Shown here: positions 10,125-20,118 of the stretch, in pieces | How the letters are laid out: each line of letters begins with the position of its first letter | How positions within the stretch are numbered: position 1 is the stretch's first letter | Source of the DNA: Neocallimastix lanati (nom. inval.) | Taxonomy: Eukaryota > Neocallimastigomycota > Neocallimastigomycetes > Neocallimastigales > Neocallimastigaceae | DNA: 62,000 nt | NCBI GenBank assembly: GCA_016946835.1 | Contig: JACVTC010000162.1 | Location: 150,001 to 212,000 of the forward strand | Reading direction: 5' to 3' | Notes under the pieces: model-generated | Told to the model about the DNA's origin: nothing | Databases searched by the model: none | What the model saw: the letters and a program-made list of their open reading frames with translations, nothing else | Translations under genes and position numbers: made by a program

Positions 10125-11641
10125 ATGAAAATAATAATTTACACTGCTACACCACAAAAGTTAAGGATAAGATGACCCCATGTGAATTTATTAATAGCGA
10201 CTGTATGTTAGTTCACGTGGATGAAAAATATGTAGATTTAATCACCTCTATTTTAGAAGACCATATAGTTATTGCTACCTCAACTAATGATTTGACCCCT
10301 TCTAGCTTGGGACCCCATCATATTAAAATTAAGGAGGGCGTTGCCCCTATTAAGCTACGATATTATCGTACTAATAATGTCAAATCGGCCATTATTAAGG
10401 ACCATATTAAGGATATGATTAATAAAAGAATAATAATTCCTTCATCATCTGAATGGTCATTTCCAGTAGTATTAGTCCCCAAAAACAATTCTAATGATTG
10501 GCATTTTTGTGTAGACTATAGAAAACTTAATGATATTACAGTTCCGGATTCTTATTCCTTGCCTTATATTGACGAAATATTTGATAACCTCGGAGGAGCG
10601 GAAATTTTTTCTACTTTGGTTCTATTTTCTGGGTATCATCAAATTTTATTGGATGATGACAGTGTGGATAAAACCTGTTTCACCACTAAATATGGCAATT
10701 TCGTATTCAAGGTAATGCCATTTGGTCTGTGTAATGCTCCTGCTACGTTCCAAAGGGAAATGAATAAAATTTTATTTAACTTGATAGGCGTTTGTGTATA
10801 TGTTTTTATAGATGATGTATTAATTTTTTCTAAAACTCCTGAAGAACACGTGAAACACTTAATTTTAGTGCTGGATATTTTCGAAAAATTTAATTTAAAA
10901 ATTAACATTGAAAAATGACAATTTATGAGGGAGAAGGTACATGTATTAGGTCACGTGATATCTAAGGAAGGACTTAAAACCGATGATAAAATGGTTATGG
11001 CAATAAAAAATTGGGTAATTTCTAATAATGTTTCAGAACTCAAGTCGTTTTTAGGTGCAATTGGTTACTACCGTAAATTCATAAATCAATTTGCACAAGT
11101 TGCTGCACCACTTACTAAATTATTACGTAAAGGTATAACTTTTAATATTAGTAAAGAAGAAACTACTAGTTTTAATAATTTGAAAGAGTGTTTAATTAAA
11201 ACCTCAATATTAATGTTTCCAGACTATACTAAACAATTCTTTATTAGAACAGATGCATCAAAAAAAGGTTTGGGTGGCATTCTACTACAAGTGGCTGGTG
11301 AATTAGAACGTCCAATCCACTTTGTAAGTCGCTCATTATCTAAAGCTGAGAGAAACTATAGCATAACAGATTTGGAAGGTACAGCTGTTCATTACTGTGT
11401 TAAACAATTCAAATTCTATATAGAAGGTAATCCTTATGAAACTATCGTATACACCGACCACAAACCTTTAGTCGGTTTATTTAATAATAAAGAACCAAAC
11501 AATGCACGTCACGCTCGTTTGTGCATTGATTTAAGCATGTTAAAAGTTATCGTAAAATATGAACCAGGGAAAAAAATGCTTTGGCTGATTCTCTTTCAAG
11601 ATTACTTCCTATTGAAGAAAATAATAATAAAGTCACTATGA
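10094..11641 (+). pseudogene. pol: G1 reverse transcriptase and RNase H
   Basis: One continuous frame with a single TGA at 10916-10918, where the KCQF motif should have Cys. RT blocks: PIKLRYYRTNN, WSFPVVLVPKNN, WHFCVDYRKLNDIT, FSTLVLFSGYHQI, PFGLCNAPATFQREMN and FIDDVLIFS. Motif A should read LDLFSGYHQ, so its catalytic Asp is Val (GTT for GAT). LGHVIS, FLGAIGYYRKFI and the RNase H domain (TDASKKGLGG, YTDHKPLVGL) follow. At about 11566-11572 a seven-A run shifts the frame. In the neighbouring frame the expected NALADSLSRLLP appears. Confidence 0.9.
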
Positions 11642-12079
11642 TATATAATGTTGCAAGTGGCTTGATGAATGATACATGTGCTTCAGATATGAATTGTATT
11701 AATAATTTATCGAATATTTTAGATAATAATAAACCAAAATATACCAGCCTTGATTTTAATAATATCATAGAGAGTTTAAGTATCCATTCTGGAAGCAAAC
11801 AGATACGTAAAGACGTAGTATATGCAATGTGGTATGATGTCGAGAACTATCATAATAAATGTCAAAACATCAAAAAATTTAAATACATTAAATTACAAAA
11901 AAATTTTTGATTCTTTGAATGATCATGTGACTCCTTTAGTATCCCATACAATTATTAATATAGATGATGATACAGTAATAAATTCATTAAATTTAGAGGA
12001 AAATGATGAAGAAAACACTGAATTCTTAAAGAAATTTATCAATGATAAAATATTTGAAATTGATAATAAGAAATATTAG
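11642..12079 (+). pseudogene. pol: G1 connection region between RNase H and integrase
   Basis: The frame from 11581 (ADSLSRLLP, then Asn/Asp-rich) ends in TGA at 11910. It is continued in a neighbouring frame (11905-12079), polar and acidic, ending at TAA before the H2C2 domain. No catalytic motif is expected here. Confidence 0.55.
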
Positions 12080-13104
12080 ATAATGGAACTTACCAAAGAA
12101 TTGTAGAAGAATATGAAGAAAGAATAAAGCTTATCTGAGAAGCCCACAAGATTGGTCATGAGGGTTTTGACAAGTCGTACCAACGATTAAAGCGACACTA
12201 TTACTGGAAAGGTATGAGTAATGATGTTAAAGCAACCATTCAATTATGCTCTAAATGTCAATTATGTAAAAATAATAAATCTGTTGACGCCACAGAACGC
12301 TACGCCACCCCAGTTGAGGGCCTTTTATACATTTAGGCATGGACATTATTGGCCCATTACTGAAAGAAATAATCAATATATCATAGTGATAGTTGATTAT
12401 TTCACTAAGTGGGTAGAAGCAGAGCCTTTGGCTACTGTCACTTCAAAAGATGTAATATATTTCTTATGTGGAGTGGTTGCAAGACATGGCACGCTACAAG
12501 TAGTAACTACAGATAACGGTCCACAATTTAATTCAGAATTAACAAGAATATTTTTGGAATGACGGAAAATAGAAATAGGGAAATTGGGAAATATTTACGC
12601 CTTTTAGGTCAAAAGGAAAAAGATTGGGATATAGTTTTACCATCTGCTTTATGGGCTCTAAGAACTTCCAGGAATACAGCCACAAAACATTCCAGTTTTG
12701 AGTTGGTATATGGAAGAATTGACCAACAACCATTCGAATTAGCCACAACATTACCAATATCTAATGTACAAGCCACAAATGAAGAAAAATTATTAGAAAA
12801 ATTTTGCAATCATTATAAATGGGCTTTAGAAGCAAGCCAAAATATGAAAAAGACTAATAAGAAATGGGAAGAAGAAAGGAATGAAAACTTTAGAAATAAT
12901 AAACAAAATACTATTAGGAAAAATGATCTGGTAAAAGTACAAAATTTCAGTAGATTCAAGTTAGATCCATATTTTGTAGGCCCTTATAAGGTTATTGGAA
13001 AACATTTTAATGCGGTAAAATTAGCGGACCCAGATACATGTTTAGTTCTTGAAAGACCTGCTCATCTTAAAAATGTTCAAAAATATAGGACAACTTTAGA
13101 GTAA
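12080..13104 (+). pseudogene. pol: G1 integrase with core deletion
   Basis: An H2C2 zinc domain (AHKIGHEGFDKSYQRLK ... CSKCQLCK) follows a TGA at 12137. The first catalytic Asp lies in HLGMDIIGPLL (12331-12363), after which the frame shifts to NNQYIIVIVDYFTKWVEAEP. The second Asp is in TTDNGPQF. After FLE a stop interrupts, and about 60 bases present in G2 (LYNVYVHYISTYHPESNGQ) are missing. Coding resumes at ENRNREIGKYLRLLG and continues to the C-terminal GPYKVIGKHFNAVKL. The spacing of the D-D-E triad is destroyed. Confidence 0.88.
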
Positions 13105-13126
13105 GTTGTGTTACAGGAGGGAGAAA

Positions 13127-13623
13127 TGATATGAAATGATAATAAAATAAGAAAATGTGTAAAAATATCATAAAATAATTATAAAATATAAATGTAAATA
13201 ATAATTACGTATTACATGAAATTAATGAATACAAAATGTAAGAAATTAATGTAAAACAAATAGATAAATAGTAAATAGGAAAAATATATTAATTAGAGTT
13301 TAGGAATATTTTATTATAATTCATATAGAAAAATAGTAATTTTATAACATTTATTAAGAATAGGAATATTATTAGAGAATATTATTATAACACCTGATGT
13401 TTACTCCTTAATATAATTTATATATTTCATAGTAAAAATCATATGTTATAATATAAAATTTATAATTAAGATAAAGTATAAATGGTACAAAAAAATGTTC
13501 AATTGCTCAAAGAGCTAAATAGTTATAAACATGTAATAAATAAATAAAAAGATCTTAAAGGAAAGCTATACTTAAAACCTCTCTTTAAGTGTTTAAAGTT
13601 AATTTCTTAACTGAACCTTATCA
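13127..13623 (+). mobile_element. G1 3' LTR
   Basis: The sequence after the integrase stop contains a polypurine tract, GGAGGGAGAAA (about 13116-13126). It is followed by TGATATG..., and about 497 bases later by ...CCTTATCA. The short inverted ends TGATA/TATCA and the tract support LTR boundaries. A TATA-like ATAAAGTATAAATGG lies near 13480. There is no second copy in the window for comparison. Confidence 0.65.
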
Positions 13624-14058
13624 TTACTACGAAAATTTTTATGATTCAAAATATTATAAAATAATTGGTTAAGATAATTGTTTTATTTTGTTAAAAATCT
13701 AACACTCCACCCTCAAAATAAAATAATTATGAATTCAGAAGAGATAGTTTTCCTTATCCAGTCCTAACTTCGATGTTATAATAACATCGAAATTTGTTCA
13801 GTTTTAACTTTAGTTTGCTAGAAAAAGTCCAAATAAAACATGTTAATCGCCTATTCATGTACCATAGATACCAAAATAAATAAAATCCATAATCCAATAA
13901 TTTCTATGCGAGACAGACCGATTCTTCCATGCTTTTTTCATAGTCATATTAGTTATTCCTTAAAACAAAATCCTTTTAGTCACAGTAGTTATTTCCTGAA
14001 AAGTAGTGACGACCATTTTTACAAGTATTAAGTGATGAGTCATTTGAGACTCTTAATC
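13624..14058 (-). mobile_element. Mini-copia remnant: PBS, gag stub, polypurine tract, LTR start
   Basis: Read on the minus strand: a primer-binding site (14058-14045), then a short gag-like stub with FSGNNYCD-stop-KDFVL (a copia gag start with Trp expected at the stop). Then comes a polypurine tract GAGGGTGGAG (13714-13705) and an LTR start TGTTAGATTTTTAACAAAAT at 13704, continuing to 13624. There it abuts the G1 LTR. Almost the whole internal region has been deleted. The 81-base LTR piece matches the outer end of E2's 5' LTR (19120-19198). A perfect odd palindrome (11 bp arms) lies at 13769-13791. Confidence 0.6.
14045..14058 (-). promoter_or_regulatory. Copia primer-binding site (tRNA-Lys CUU type)
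   Basis: The plus strand reads TGAGACTCTTAATC, so the minus strand carries the exact 14-mer found at the other copia LTR edges. It directly follows the LTR 14656-14059, showing that this LTR acted as a 5' LTR for the mini-element below it. Confidence 0.8.
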
Positions 14059-14656
14059 TTTTAGAAATAAGCCCTGTTATTAAAGCTCAATGGTGTACAG
14101 AAGATTTTTTTTAATAAAACTTTATTTAATATAAAATTTAATACAAAAATTTATTATTATATATAATAATAAATTTAATAACATAAAAATAAAAATTTTC
14201 TTTTGTTTATTTTTTATTTATTAAAAATATACTTTTCTTTTATAAATATAACTTCCCTCGTTATATTTTACAAAAACGAATTTCTTTTTTTTTTTTCTAT
14301 CTCTACTTTTTAAAAAAATGAAACTTCATATGTATTTATATAAATTTTTTATATATATATATATTAATTATATAATTATTTTATTATTGCTAAAAAATAT
14401 GATGTTTCACTTTATTTTAGTTTTATAGTTTTTTCTTCTGTTATATATATCTTTTATAGGAAGGACCTTTTATTTATTATAATAATTAAAGTGAAAAAAA
14501 TTTTTTTATCTAAGCCAATTTAATATAATACTTAAAGTGAAATTATTAAATTTAAATTTATAATAAATTAAGTTTTTAATATAACTTTATAATTTCAAAT
14601 ATAAAAAAAATTTATTATTAATTTTAGAGAAGGAATTTTAGTTTGAAAAAATAACA
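14059..14656 (-). mobile_element. LTR shared by E2 (as 3' LTR) and the mini-copia (as 5' LTR)
   Basis: On the minus strand it starts TGTTATTTTTTC right after the E2 polypurine tract GAGGGGGG (14664-14657). It ends at 14059, next to a primer-binding site. The last 33 bases before the primer-binding site (AGGGCTTATTTCTAAAA and neighbours) are almost the same as the end of the E2 5' LTR (18943-18976), but most of the remainder is not alignable by eye. The LTR is AT-rich and non-coding. Confidence 0.65.
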
Positions 14657-14684
14657 CCCCCCTCAAAATAAAATTTTATAATAA

Positions 14685-15260
14685 TTAATAATAAAAAATG
14701 TTATCAATAAAGTAATTAAAAGAGTCCTTCCTGATTCTTTTAGTTAGAATATCTGCTAACATATTGTTGGAATTGATATAAGAGATGTTGATAAAGTCCT
14801 CCTTTATATAATCTATTACATAAGAATAATCTATATCAAAGTGTCTTGACAAATTAGTTCTTTTTTCATTAGTTAATATTTTAATATTGCTAAGGTTATC
14901 ACAGAATGTTTGACATAATAAAACTCTTCCTTCTAATTCTTTATTTAAATTATTTATCCAAATGATCTTTTCGATTAGATCTGAAGTTGCATTAAACTTA
15001 GCTTTAGTGGTACTTCTAGCTGTGAATTTTTGTTTCTTTGATCTCCAACATACTGGTGCACTTCCAATATATATTATGTATCCAGTAGTTGATTTTGCAA
15101 TATTGTCATCTTCTTTTGGTCCAAAGTTTGCATCTGAGTAAGCCATAATGTCTTCTTTATCATCAAATCTTAAATAAAAGTTCTTAGTTTTATTTAAATA
15201 TTTAAAAACATTTAATAACATTTTCCAATCTTTAATAGTGGGGTTGTTCCTTTTAGTTCA
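14685..15260 (-). pseudogene. pol: E2 RNase H
   Basis: Frame with YSDANFGPKEDDN (first Asp), STTGYIIYIG, CWRSKKQKF, then ARSTTKAKFNATSD where active elements have STAEAEY, CDNLSNIK and finally NMLADILTK. Both glutamates of the A-E-A-E motif are Lys (AAA for GAA), so the catalytic Glu is lost while the frame stays open to its stop. It ends 20 bases before the polypurine tract. The frame can be followed upstream of the first ATG to about 15240 (PTIKDWKMLLNVFKYL). Confidence 0.85.
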
Positions 15261-15387
15261 TTGTTTTGCTTATTGTTTCGCTAATATCTGGTCTAGTGCA
15301 TCTTGCTAAGTGAATTAGTGATCCTATTGCTGATCTATATTTAGTGGGATCTACCTTTTGTTTATTTAGATCACTATCAGTTATTTC

Positions 15388-15807
15388 TTAATATGTATTA
15401 TTTTTCTCTTCTTTAATATCATATTCGTTTAATTTATTAATAATATACTTTGACTGATTCATAGTGTATTCTCCTATGTTAGTTTTTGTAATTTTAATCC
15501 CTAATATACTATCTATTTCTTCTGATTTTGAAACACTGTATACATATTTTATTTCCTTTATGGTGTTTTGGATATTACTAAGGTTTACTATGACGATCAT
15601 ATCGTCTACGTATAGACCTATGATCACTTTTTCATTAACATTAATGATTTTATAATAGATGTTACTATCTGCATATGTTTTATTAAATCCTAATTTATTA
15701 ATTAATGTATTATTAATTTCTTTATACCAAAGTCTGCCTGCTTGTTTTAGACCATATAGTGCTTTATTTAATATCCAGTTGGTAGCAGTCACAGTGATGT
15801 CTGTCAA
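15388..15807 (-). pseudogene. pol: E2 reverse transcriptase, C-terminal half
   Basis: WILNKALYGLKQAGRLWYKEI, then GLYVDDMIVIV (the catalytic Asp pair) and SILGIKITKTNIGEY. The frame differs from the N-terminal half because of a deletion at about 15775-15785. A stop at 15388 interrupts the part linking to RNase H. The remaining link (CTRPDI-like, 15240-15360) is out of frame. Confidence 0.82.
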
Positions 15808-16363
15808 AGTAGGTAATTAGGTATCTGAGAGATTCATATTTCAACGATGGAGAATATGTTGCGAAGTAATCTATATTTTTCTTTTGCGTGTATCCTTTGG
15901 CCACTAGTCTTGCCTTAAATTTTAACACTTTGTTATTTTCATCAGTTTTTAAAGAAAAAATCCATTTTAATTTTATTAACTTTCTGTTTTTTTTTATTTG
16001 ATTCTTGTTTATTTTTGTAGTTGTTTTATGCGCATCATAGTTTTCTAGTTCTTCATTGATAGCAATTATCCAATAATTTTTAAACTTGCTTCTCAGTGCT
16101 TCTTGTATATTACTAGGAATGAAAACTTCTTTTGAATTTATTTCTGGCAAACTATTCCATATTTCAGCATGATTAGTTTCACCTATTATATTTGGGTCCT
16201 TTTCAATACGTTTATGATTTTGATTATTTTCATCATTAGAGGATGAGTCTCTCTTTCTTTTCATTTTTCTGACATTTAATGGTACTAATTCATTGCTGGA
16301 TGTATTATAATCATTTTCTATGTCGCTTTCTGTACCACTTATTATTTTTAATTTCTTCATCAT
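15764..16363 (-). pseudogene. pol: E2 reverse transcriptase, N-terminal half and linker
   Basis: Asp/Asn-rich linker, then WIIAINEELENYDAHKTT, LKWIFSLKTDENNKV, ARLVAKGYTQKKNIDYF, TYSPSLKYESLRYLI and CYQLDIK, so the motif A Asp is present. Immediately after QLDIK the sequence jumps to the WILNKALYG block. About 110-140 bases (the AYLNA...IYM part) are missing, and the joint sits on the shared string CTGGATATTAAA. Confidence 0.85.
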
Positions 16364-16540
16364 TATTCTCTATTATTTTATTTAATCTGATATTAAGCGG
16401 TTCATATTAGCTACTTGAAATAATATCATCCACATTATTATTGTCTTCATTGCTATTTTCATTTTTATTAGAATTTATATTCTCATTATAATTGTTATTT
16501 TCAATGTTATCTTCAATAATATTAATTTCATTATTCTTTT

Positions 16541-17542
16541 TTACATTCTCATTATTTTCAAATTCATCAATACGATCTTCAAGGCATGATAAAATTCAAC
16601 ATCATTTAAATCTTCTATGTTGTCTGAAATTATATCTTTATTAATATTAAATATATTAATATCTTTAGTTTTAATAAATTTAATTGTATAAAATTCTACA
16701 TTTCTTCTTAAATATATGGTTCCATTTTGTATGTCTAGGATTTTATAAGCATCTGCATTTTCTGTTCTACCTTGATTTATTCCGAATTTCTTAAATATAT
16801 GTAGTTTATTTGTATTTTCTTGTCTATCATAGGTGGCAAAACAACCAAAAGCTCTTAATTTCTCGTACCTGATATTATGGTGAGGACCATACCATTCTAA
16901 GTCAGGTATTTTATTATTGATACTTTTATTTGGTATTATATTTTTAATATCTACTGCATTTTTTATGGCATATGGCCAGTATTTAAGATTTAGGTTTGAA
17001 TATCTAAGTATTTTTTTTATACAGTTTTCGAGAGATATATTAGTCCTTTCTGATCTTCCTAGTTCCTCAGGATTTTTCGGAGCTGTGGTAAGGTGTATGA
17101 TTCCATGTTTGTCATATATTTCCTTTAATAATGGTGCACTATATTCTGGTGCACCATTAGTTATGAAATATTTGATGTCCAAATCAAAATGATTCTTCAT
17201 ATAATTGAAAAATTTATTAACTATGTTACCAACTTCTCTTTTGCTCACAATGTTATATATCCAAATTTTTCTTGAAAAATCATCAACAAAGATGATAGAA
17301 TAATTTTCACCATTTACTCCTTCAATACCTTTATTACCTTTATTGAATTCGAGTAAGTCACTATAAATTAAGTCTCCTCTGGATTTTGCTCTAAGATTAC
17401 TGGCTTTATTAGGCAGTTTATTAATTTTAGACTCATTGCAATCCTTACACGTTTTTAATGAAACATTGATGTTTTTAATTTTATTTTGTAAATATTTTAT
17501 GTCATAATGTAAAAACCTATTATGCCATATAAATTTTTTCAA
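16541..17542 (-). pseudogene. pol: E2 GAG-pre-integrase and integrase
   Basis: Open frame of 333 codons. HHCC zinc domain: WHNRFLHYD ... CKDCNESK. First catalytic Asp in DLIYSDLLEF, and VDDFSRKIWIYN follows. The second position reads YFITNGAPEYSA, where TDNG is expected, so no Asp is visible. The glutamate is in PEELGRSERTN. The C-terminus holds FGCFATYD and an Asp/Asn-rich tail. The frame stays open but the D-D-E triad is incomplete. 16364-16540 is acidic linker with stops. Confidence 0.82.
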
Positions 17543-17604
17543 TTTATCATTGGCAGGTTCTACTAAATAATTTTCAATTATCTTTTTGTTTTTATTCGTA
17601 CTTA

Positions 17605-17991
17605 CTATTTTATTATTATTTTAGAGTTAGTTAAAAATTTAAATAAACCATTATCGATTTCGATAATATCTATGACTTTGTTTATTTTCAATTGGTTGAT
17701 ATTATCTTTGAATAATTTTAAATATTTTTTATTGTTTTGATTGTAGAATAAACAGCTAATATTATTATCTAACAAGTCTATTATAGATAATAAATTCCTT
17801 CTTCCATTCTTAAATAAAATAGCATCATCTATACTTATTATCTCTGGTCCTATTTTGATCTTTAATTTACCAGAAATGTTAGACTTATTACTTTTATTAT
17901 TAAGAAAATTGATTATTCTGTTTTTTAATTCTTTATTTTTTAAAATTTCAGGGTTAATAACTATAGTTTGAGTGGTCCCTGAATCAATCAC
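17605..17991 (-). pseudogene. pol: E2 retropepsin-like protease
   Basis: VIDSGTTQTIVINPEILKN gives the D-S-G catalytic motif, followed by INGKLKIKIGPEIISI-like strands and RRNLLSIIDLLDNNI, the copia NLLSI-type segment before the zinc domain. The frame closes at 17605, about 60 bases before the GAG-pre-integrase frame, so a frameshift separates the two. Confidence 0.75.
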
Positions 17992-18136
17992 CCATTCAAT
18001 TAAAAAGAATTGTTATTGCTTGGATCCTCCTCATTAGTATCAACATTGTAGTTTTCTTCTATGTTGAAGGATTTTTCTTTTTCTTTTAGTTTTTTTTGTC
18101 CAGTTCTTTTCCAGTTGTTATAAGTATCTCTTAAAC

Positions 18137-18865
18137 TGCATTGGTTAATAAGATAATCTATTGATCCACAAAGGTGGCACTTCTTTCAATAAACTGGTTG
18201 TGCATCGTAATGAGAAATAAAATGTTTTATTTCCAGTTTGTTCTTTTCATTTTTTATATCATTTGTTTTCTTTTCATTTAATGATAACTCAATCATTTGT
18301 TTTATAACTATCATATCTTCTTCTTTAACAACAGCATATGTAAGTCTTTCATAAATATTCTGATAATGTTGTTTGAAACTGTTGCGGAGGTAATATAATT
18401 TATTGGATTGCTTTGTCTCTTTGTTTAATGGATCTACACTTTTTACTGCCTTAACATATTTATTCCAAAGATTCTCATAGTCAACAATAAACAATCTGAC
18501 ATCTTCTCCTTTATATACTAGTCTTCAAGAACCTTTTTATATTTTTTTATATTTTCATCATCAGTTTCACAATAGTATACTTTAAGATATTCCCAAAGTT
18601 CATAAACTGTGTCAATATCCTCTACTTATTCCCATGTTACTTCACTCAAATGAATATGTATGATCCTTTTTGGTTTTGAGTCTTCTTTAGCTGATATAGT
18701 ATTAACATTCAAAATTCCTTCAGTAATGCCTTCTGTAGTACCTTCTGTTGTATTATCACTAAGATTTAGAGTAATTGCATGTTCAAGGTTAGCTTCCTCC
18801 AATTCACTCATTATTAAATTACTCCATATTTTATAGTTTCTTTTCTTGAGGATTATTCTGTCCAT
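18137..18865 (-). pseudogene. gag: E2 gag
   Basis: ATG at 18863-18865, 64 bases after the primer-binding site: MDRIILKKRNYKIWSNLIM has the copia gag N-terminal NYxxW pattern. Stops and frameshifts divide the rest (18626-18865, then 18186-18494). A zinc knuckle CHLCGSIDYLINQC lies at about 18137-18180 directly after a TGA. Its His is Tyr. The tail to about 18000 is Lys/Glu-rich and leads to the protease. Confidence 0.75.
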
Positions 18866-18928
18866 TTTTATTAATATTCCTTTTTATTTTTATTAATATT
18901 TATAAATTATGTTTTAATGTTCCTTTCT

Positions 18929-18942
18929 TGAGACTCTTAATC
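18929..18942 (-). promoter_or_regulatory. E2 primer-binding site (tRNA-Lys CUU type)
   Basis: The plus strand reads TGAGACTCTTAATC. It lies between the LTR end and the gag ATG of E2, which is the expected place, and matches the other copia sites exactly. Confidence 0.85.
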
Positions 18943-19194
18943 TTTTAGAAATAAGCCCTGCTATTAAAGCTCAATTCGTACAACACTTAACATAGTAATA
19001 CACAATAAATAAATTTATAGAAATTTTCTTGTTTTTATAAACTTTATTTACCTATATTAATGGCCTTAGCTTTTTAAAAAATATTCTAATAGTACATTTA
19101 TATCAAATTTAAAATAATTTACTACAAAAATTTTTATGATTCAAATCATTATAAAAAAATTGGCTAAAATAATTGTTTGATTTTGTTAAAAATC

Positions 19195-19198
<4 letters not shown>
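18943..19198 (-). mobile_element. E2 5' LTR (short form)
   Basis: Bounded by the primer-binding site below and a TAA microsatellite above. On the minus strand it starts TATTAGATTTTTAACAAAAT (TG decayed to TA) and ends CAGGGCTTATTTCTAAAA. Its outer 75 bases match the mini-copia LTR piece at 13624-13704, and its inner 33 bases match the LTR 14059-14656. At about 256 bp it is far shorter than the 598 bp LTR at the other end of E2. Confidence 0.6.
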
Positions 19199-19226
<28 letters not shown>

Positions 19227-19834
19227 TTCAACATTCATTACAATGTTTACTGTTAAAATAGCAAAATATTACTCATCTTTATGTTATTACAACATTTAAT
19301 TTATACATAAATAAGTAATAATTAATTTTATTCTATTTTTCAAAATTTCAAAATTTCAAAATTTCAAAAATTATAAATTAGAAATGAAAAAAAAAATTTT
19401 TAATTTAAAGTTTCTAAATTTCTAAATATAATAATATCGATAATTCTATTATAATAAATATTAGAAAATACTTTACCCATTATTTATATTAATGTAATAT
19501 GTATGTACTTATACAATGATATTTATTTATTAATAACAACATATTATATTATAGAGATATAAATAGAGTAAGAATTTCCTAAATGAAAATAATATAAAAA
19601 AAATAATATTAAAAAAACTTTAGAAATAAGAATCTAGTTTCTTGTATTGATAATGAGTTGCAGTTAAAGAAATTTATCTTTTTTTAAGATATTTAGAGTT
19701 ATTTTTATTAAGATTAAACAAATATATATTATTAGTCATCAACTTTATAATATTTAAAAAAAATGTATTACAAAACTCCTTAATATTATAAAAGTACAAA
19801 ACTTGAATATTTATATTTCTAACATTCCCCTTCA
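19199..19834. other. AT-rich spacer, no gene recognised
   Basis: TAA microsatellite at 19195-19222, a fourfold CAAAATTT direct repeat near 19339-19368, and otherwise featureless AT-rich DNA. Just above it, at 19826-19833, the minus strand has a polypurine-like GAAGGGGAA followed by TGTTAGAAATAT. So part of this stretch is probably the 3' LTR of relic X1. Confidence 0.5.
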
Positions 19835-20087
19835 AGTCTAACTTCATAAACTAGTTAGAATTGAATAGATTATTATAAAGTAGTTGTTCTAATTTTTTTT
19901 TTAATTTTAGCTAATATGGGATTTTGATATAGTTGGAGTAAGGTGTTTTGAATGTTTAACATGATTCATATTGTATCTTCAATATATGAATCTTTTTTTT
20001 TTCTGGATTTTATTAGGTTAATTAAAAGATAAATTTGGATTATAACAAATGATTTTTTATTTATTGATTTCTCGAAATTCATTATCA

Positions 20088-20118
<31 letters not shown>

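Larger units (their letters stand above)
7733..13623 (+). mobile_element. G1: degenerate Ty3/gypsy retrotransposon without 5' LTR
   Basis: Gypsy order is visible: gag, protease, RT, RNase H, H2C2 zinc domain, integrase, polypurine tract, 3' LTR. No 5' LTR or primer-binding site precedes gag, which follows the E1 LTR hairpin within 10 bases. Damage includes frameshifts in gag and RNase H, nonsense codons in RT and the zinc domain, loss of the motif A Asp in RT, and a deletion in the integrase core. Confidence 0.88.
14059..19198 (-). mobile_element. E2: degenerate Ty1/copia retrotransposon
   Basis: Minus-strand order from 19198 down: 5' LTR, primer-binding site, gag, protease, integrase, RT, RNase H, polypurine tract, LTR. 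Its proteins differ from the E1/E5/E6/E10 group (longer DSGTTQT-type protease, different gag), so it is a separate copia lineage. It carries stops in gag, an RT deletion, and Lys for Glu in RNase H. Confidence 0.88.

Noticed and set aside
13769-13791. Palindrome TTCGATGTTAT/ATAACATCGAA as an operator
   Set aside because: It lies inside the internal remnant of a deleted copia, with no gene to control; noted only as a palindrome.
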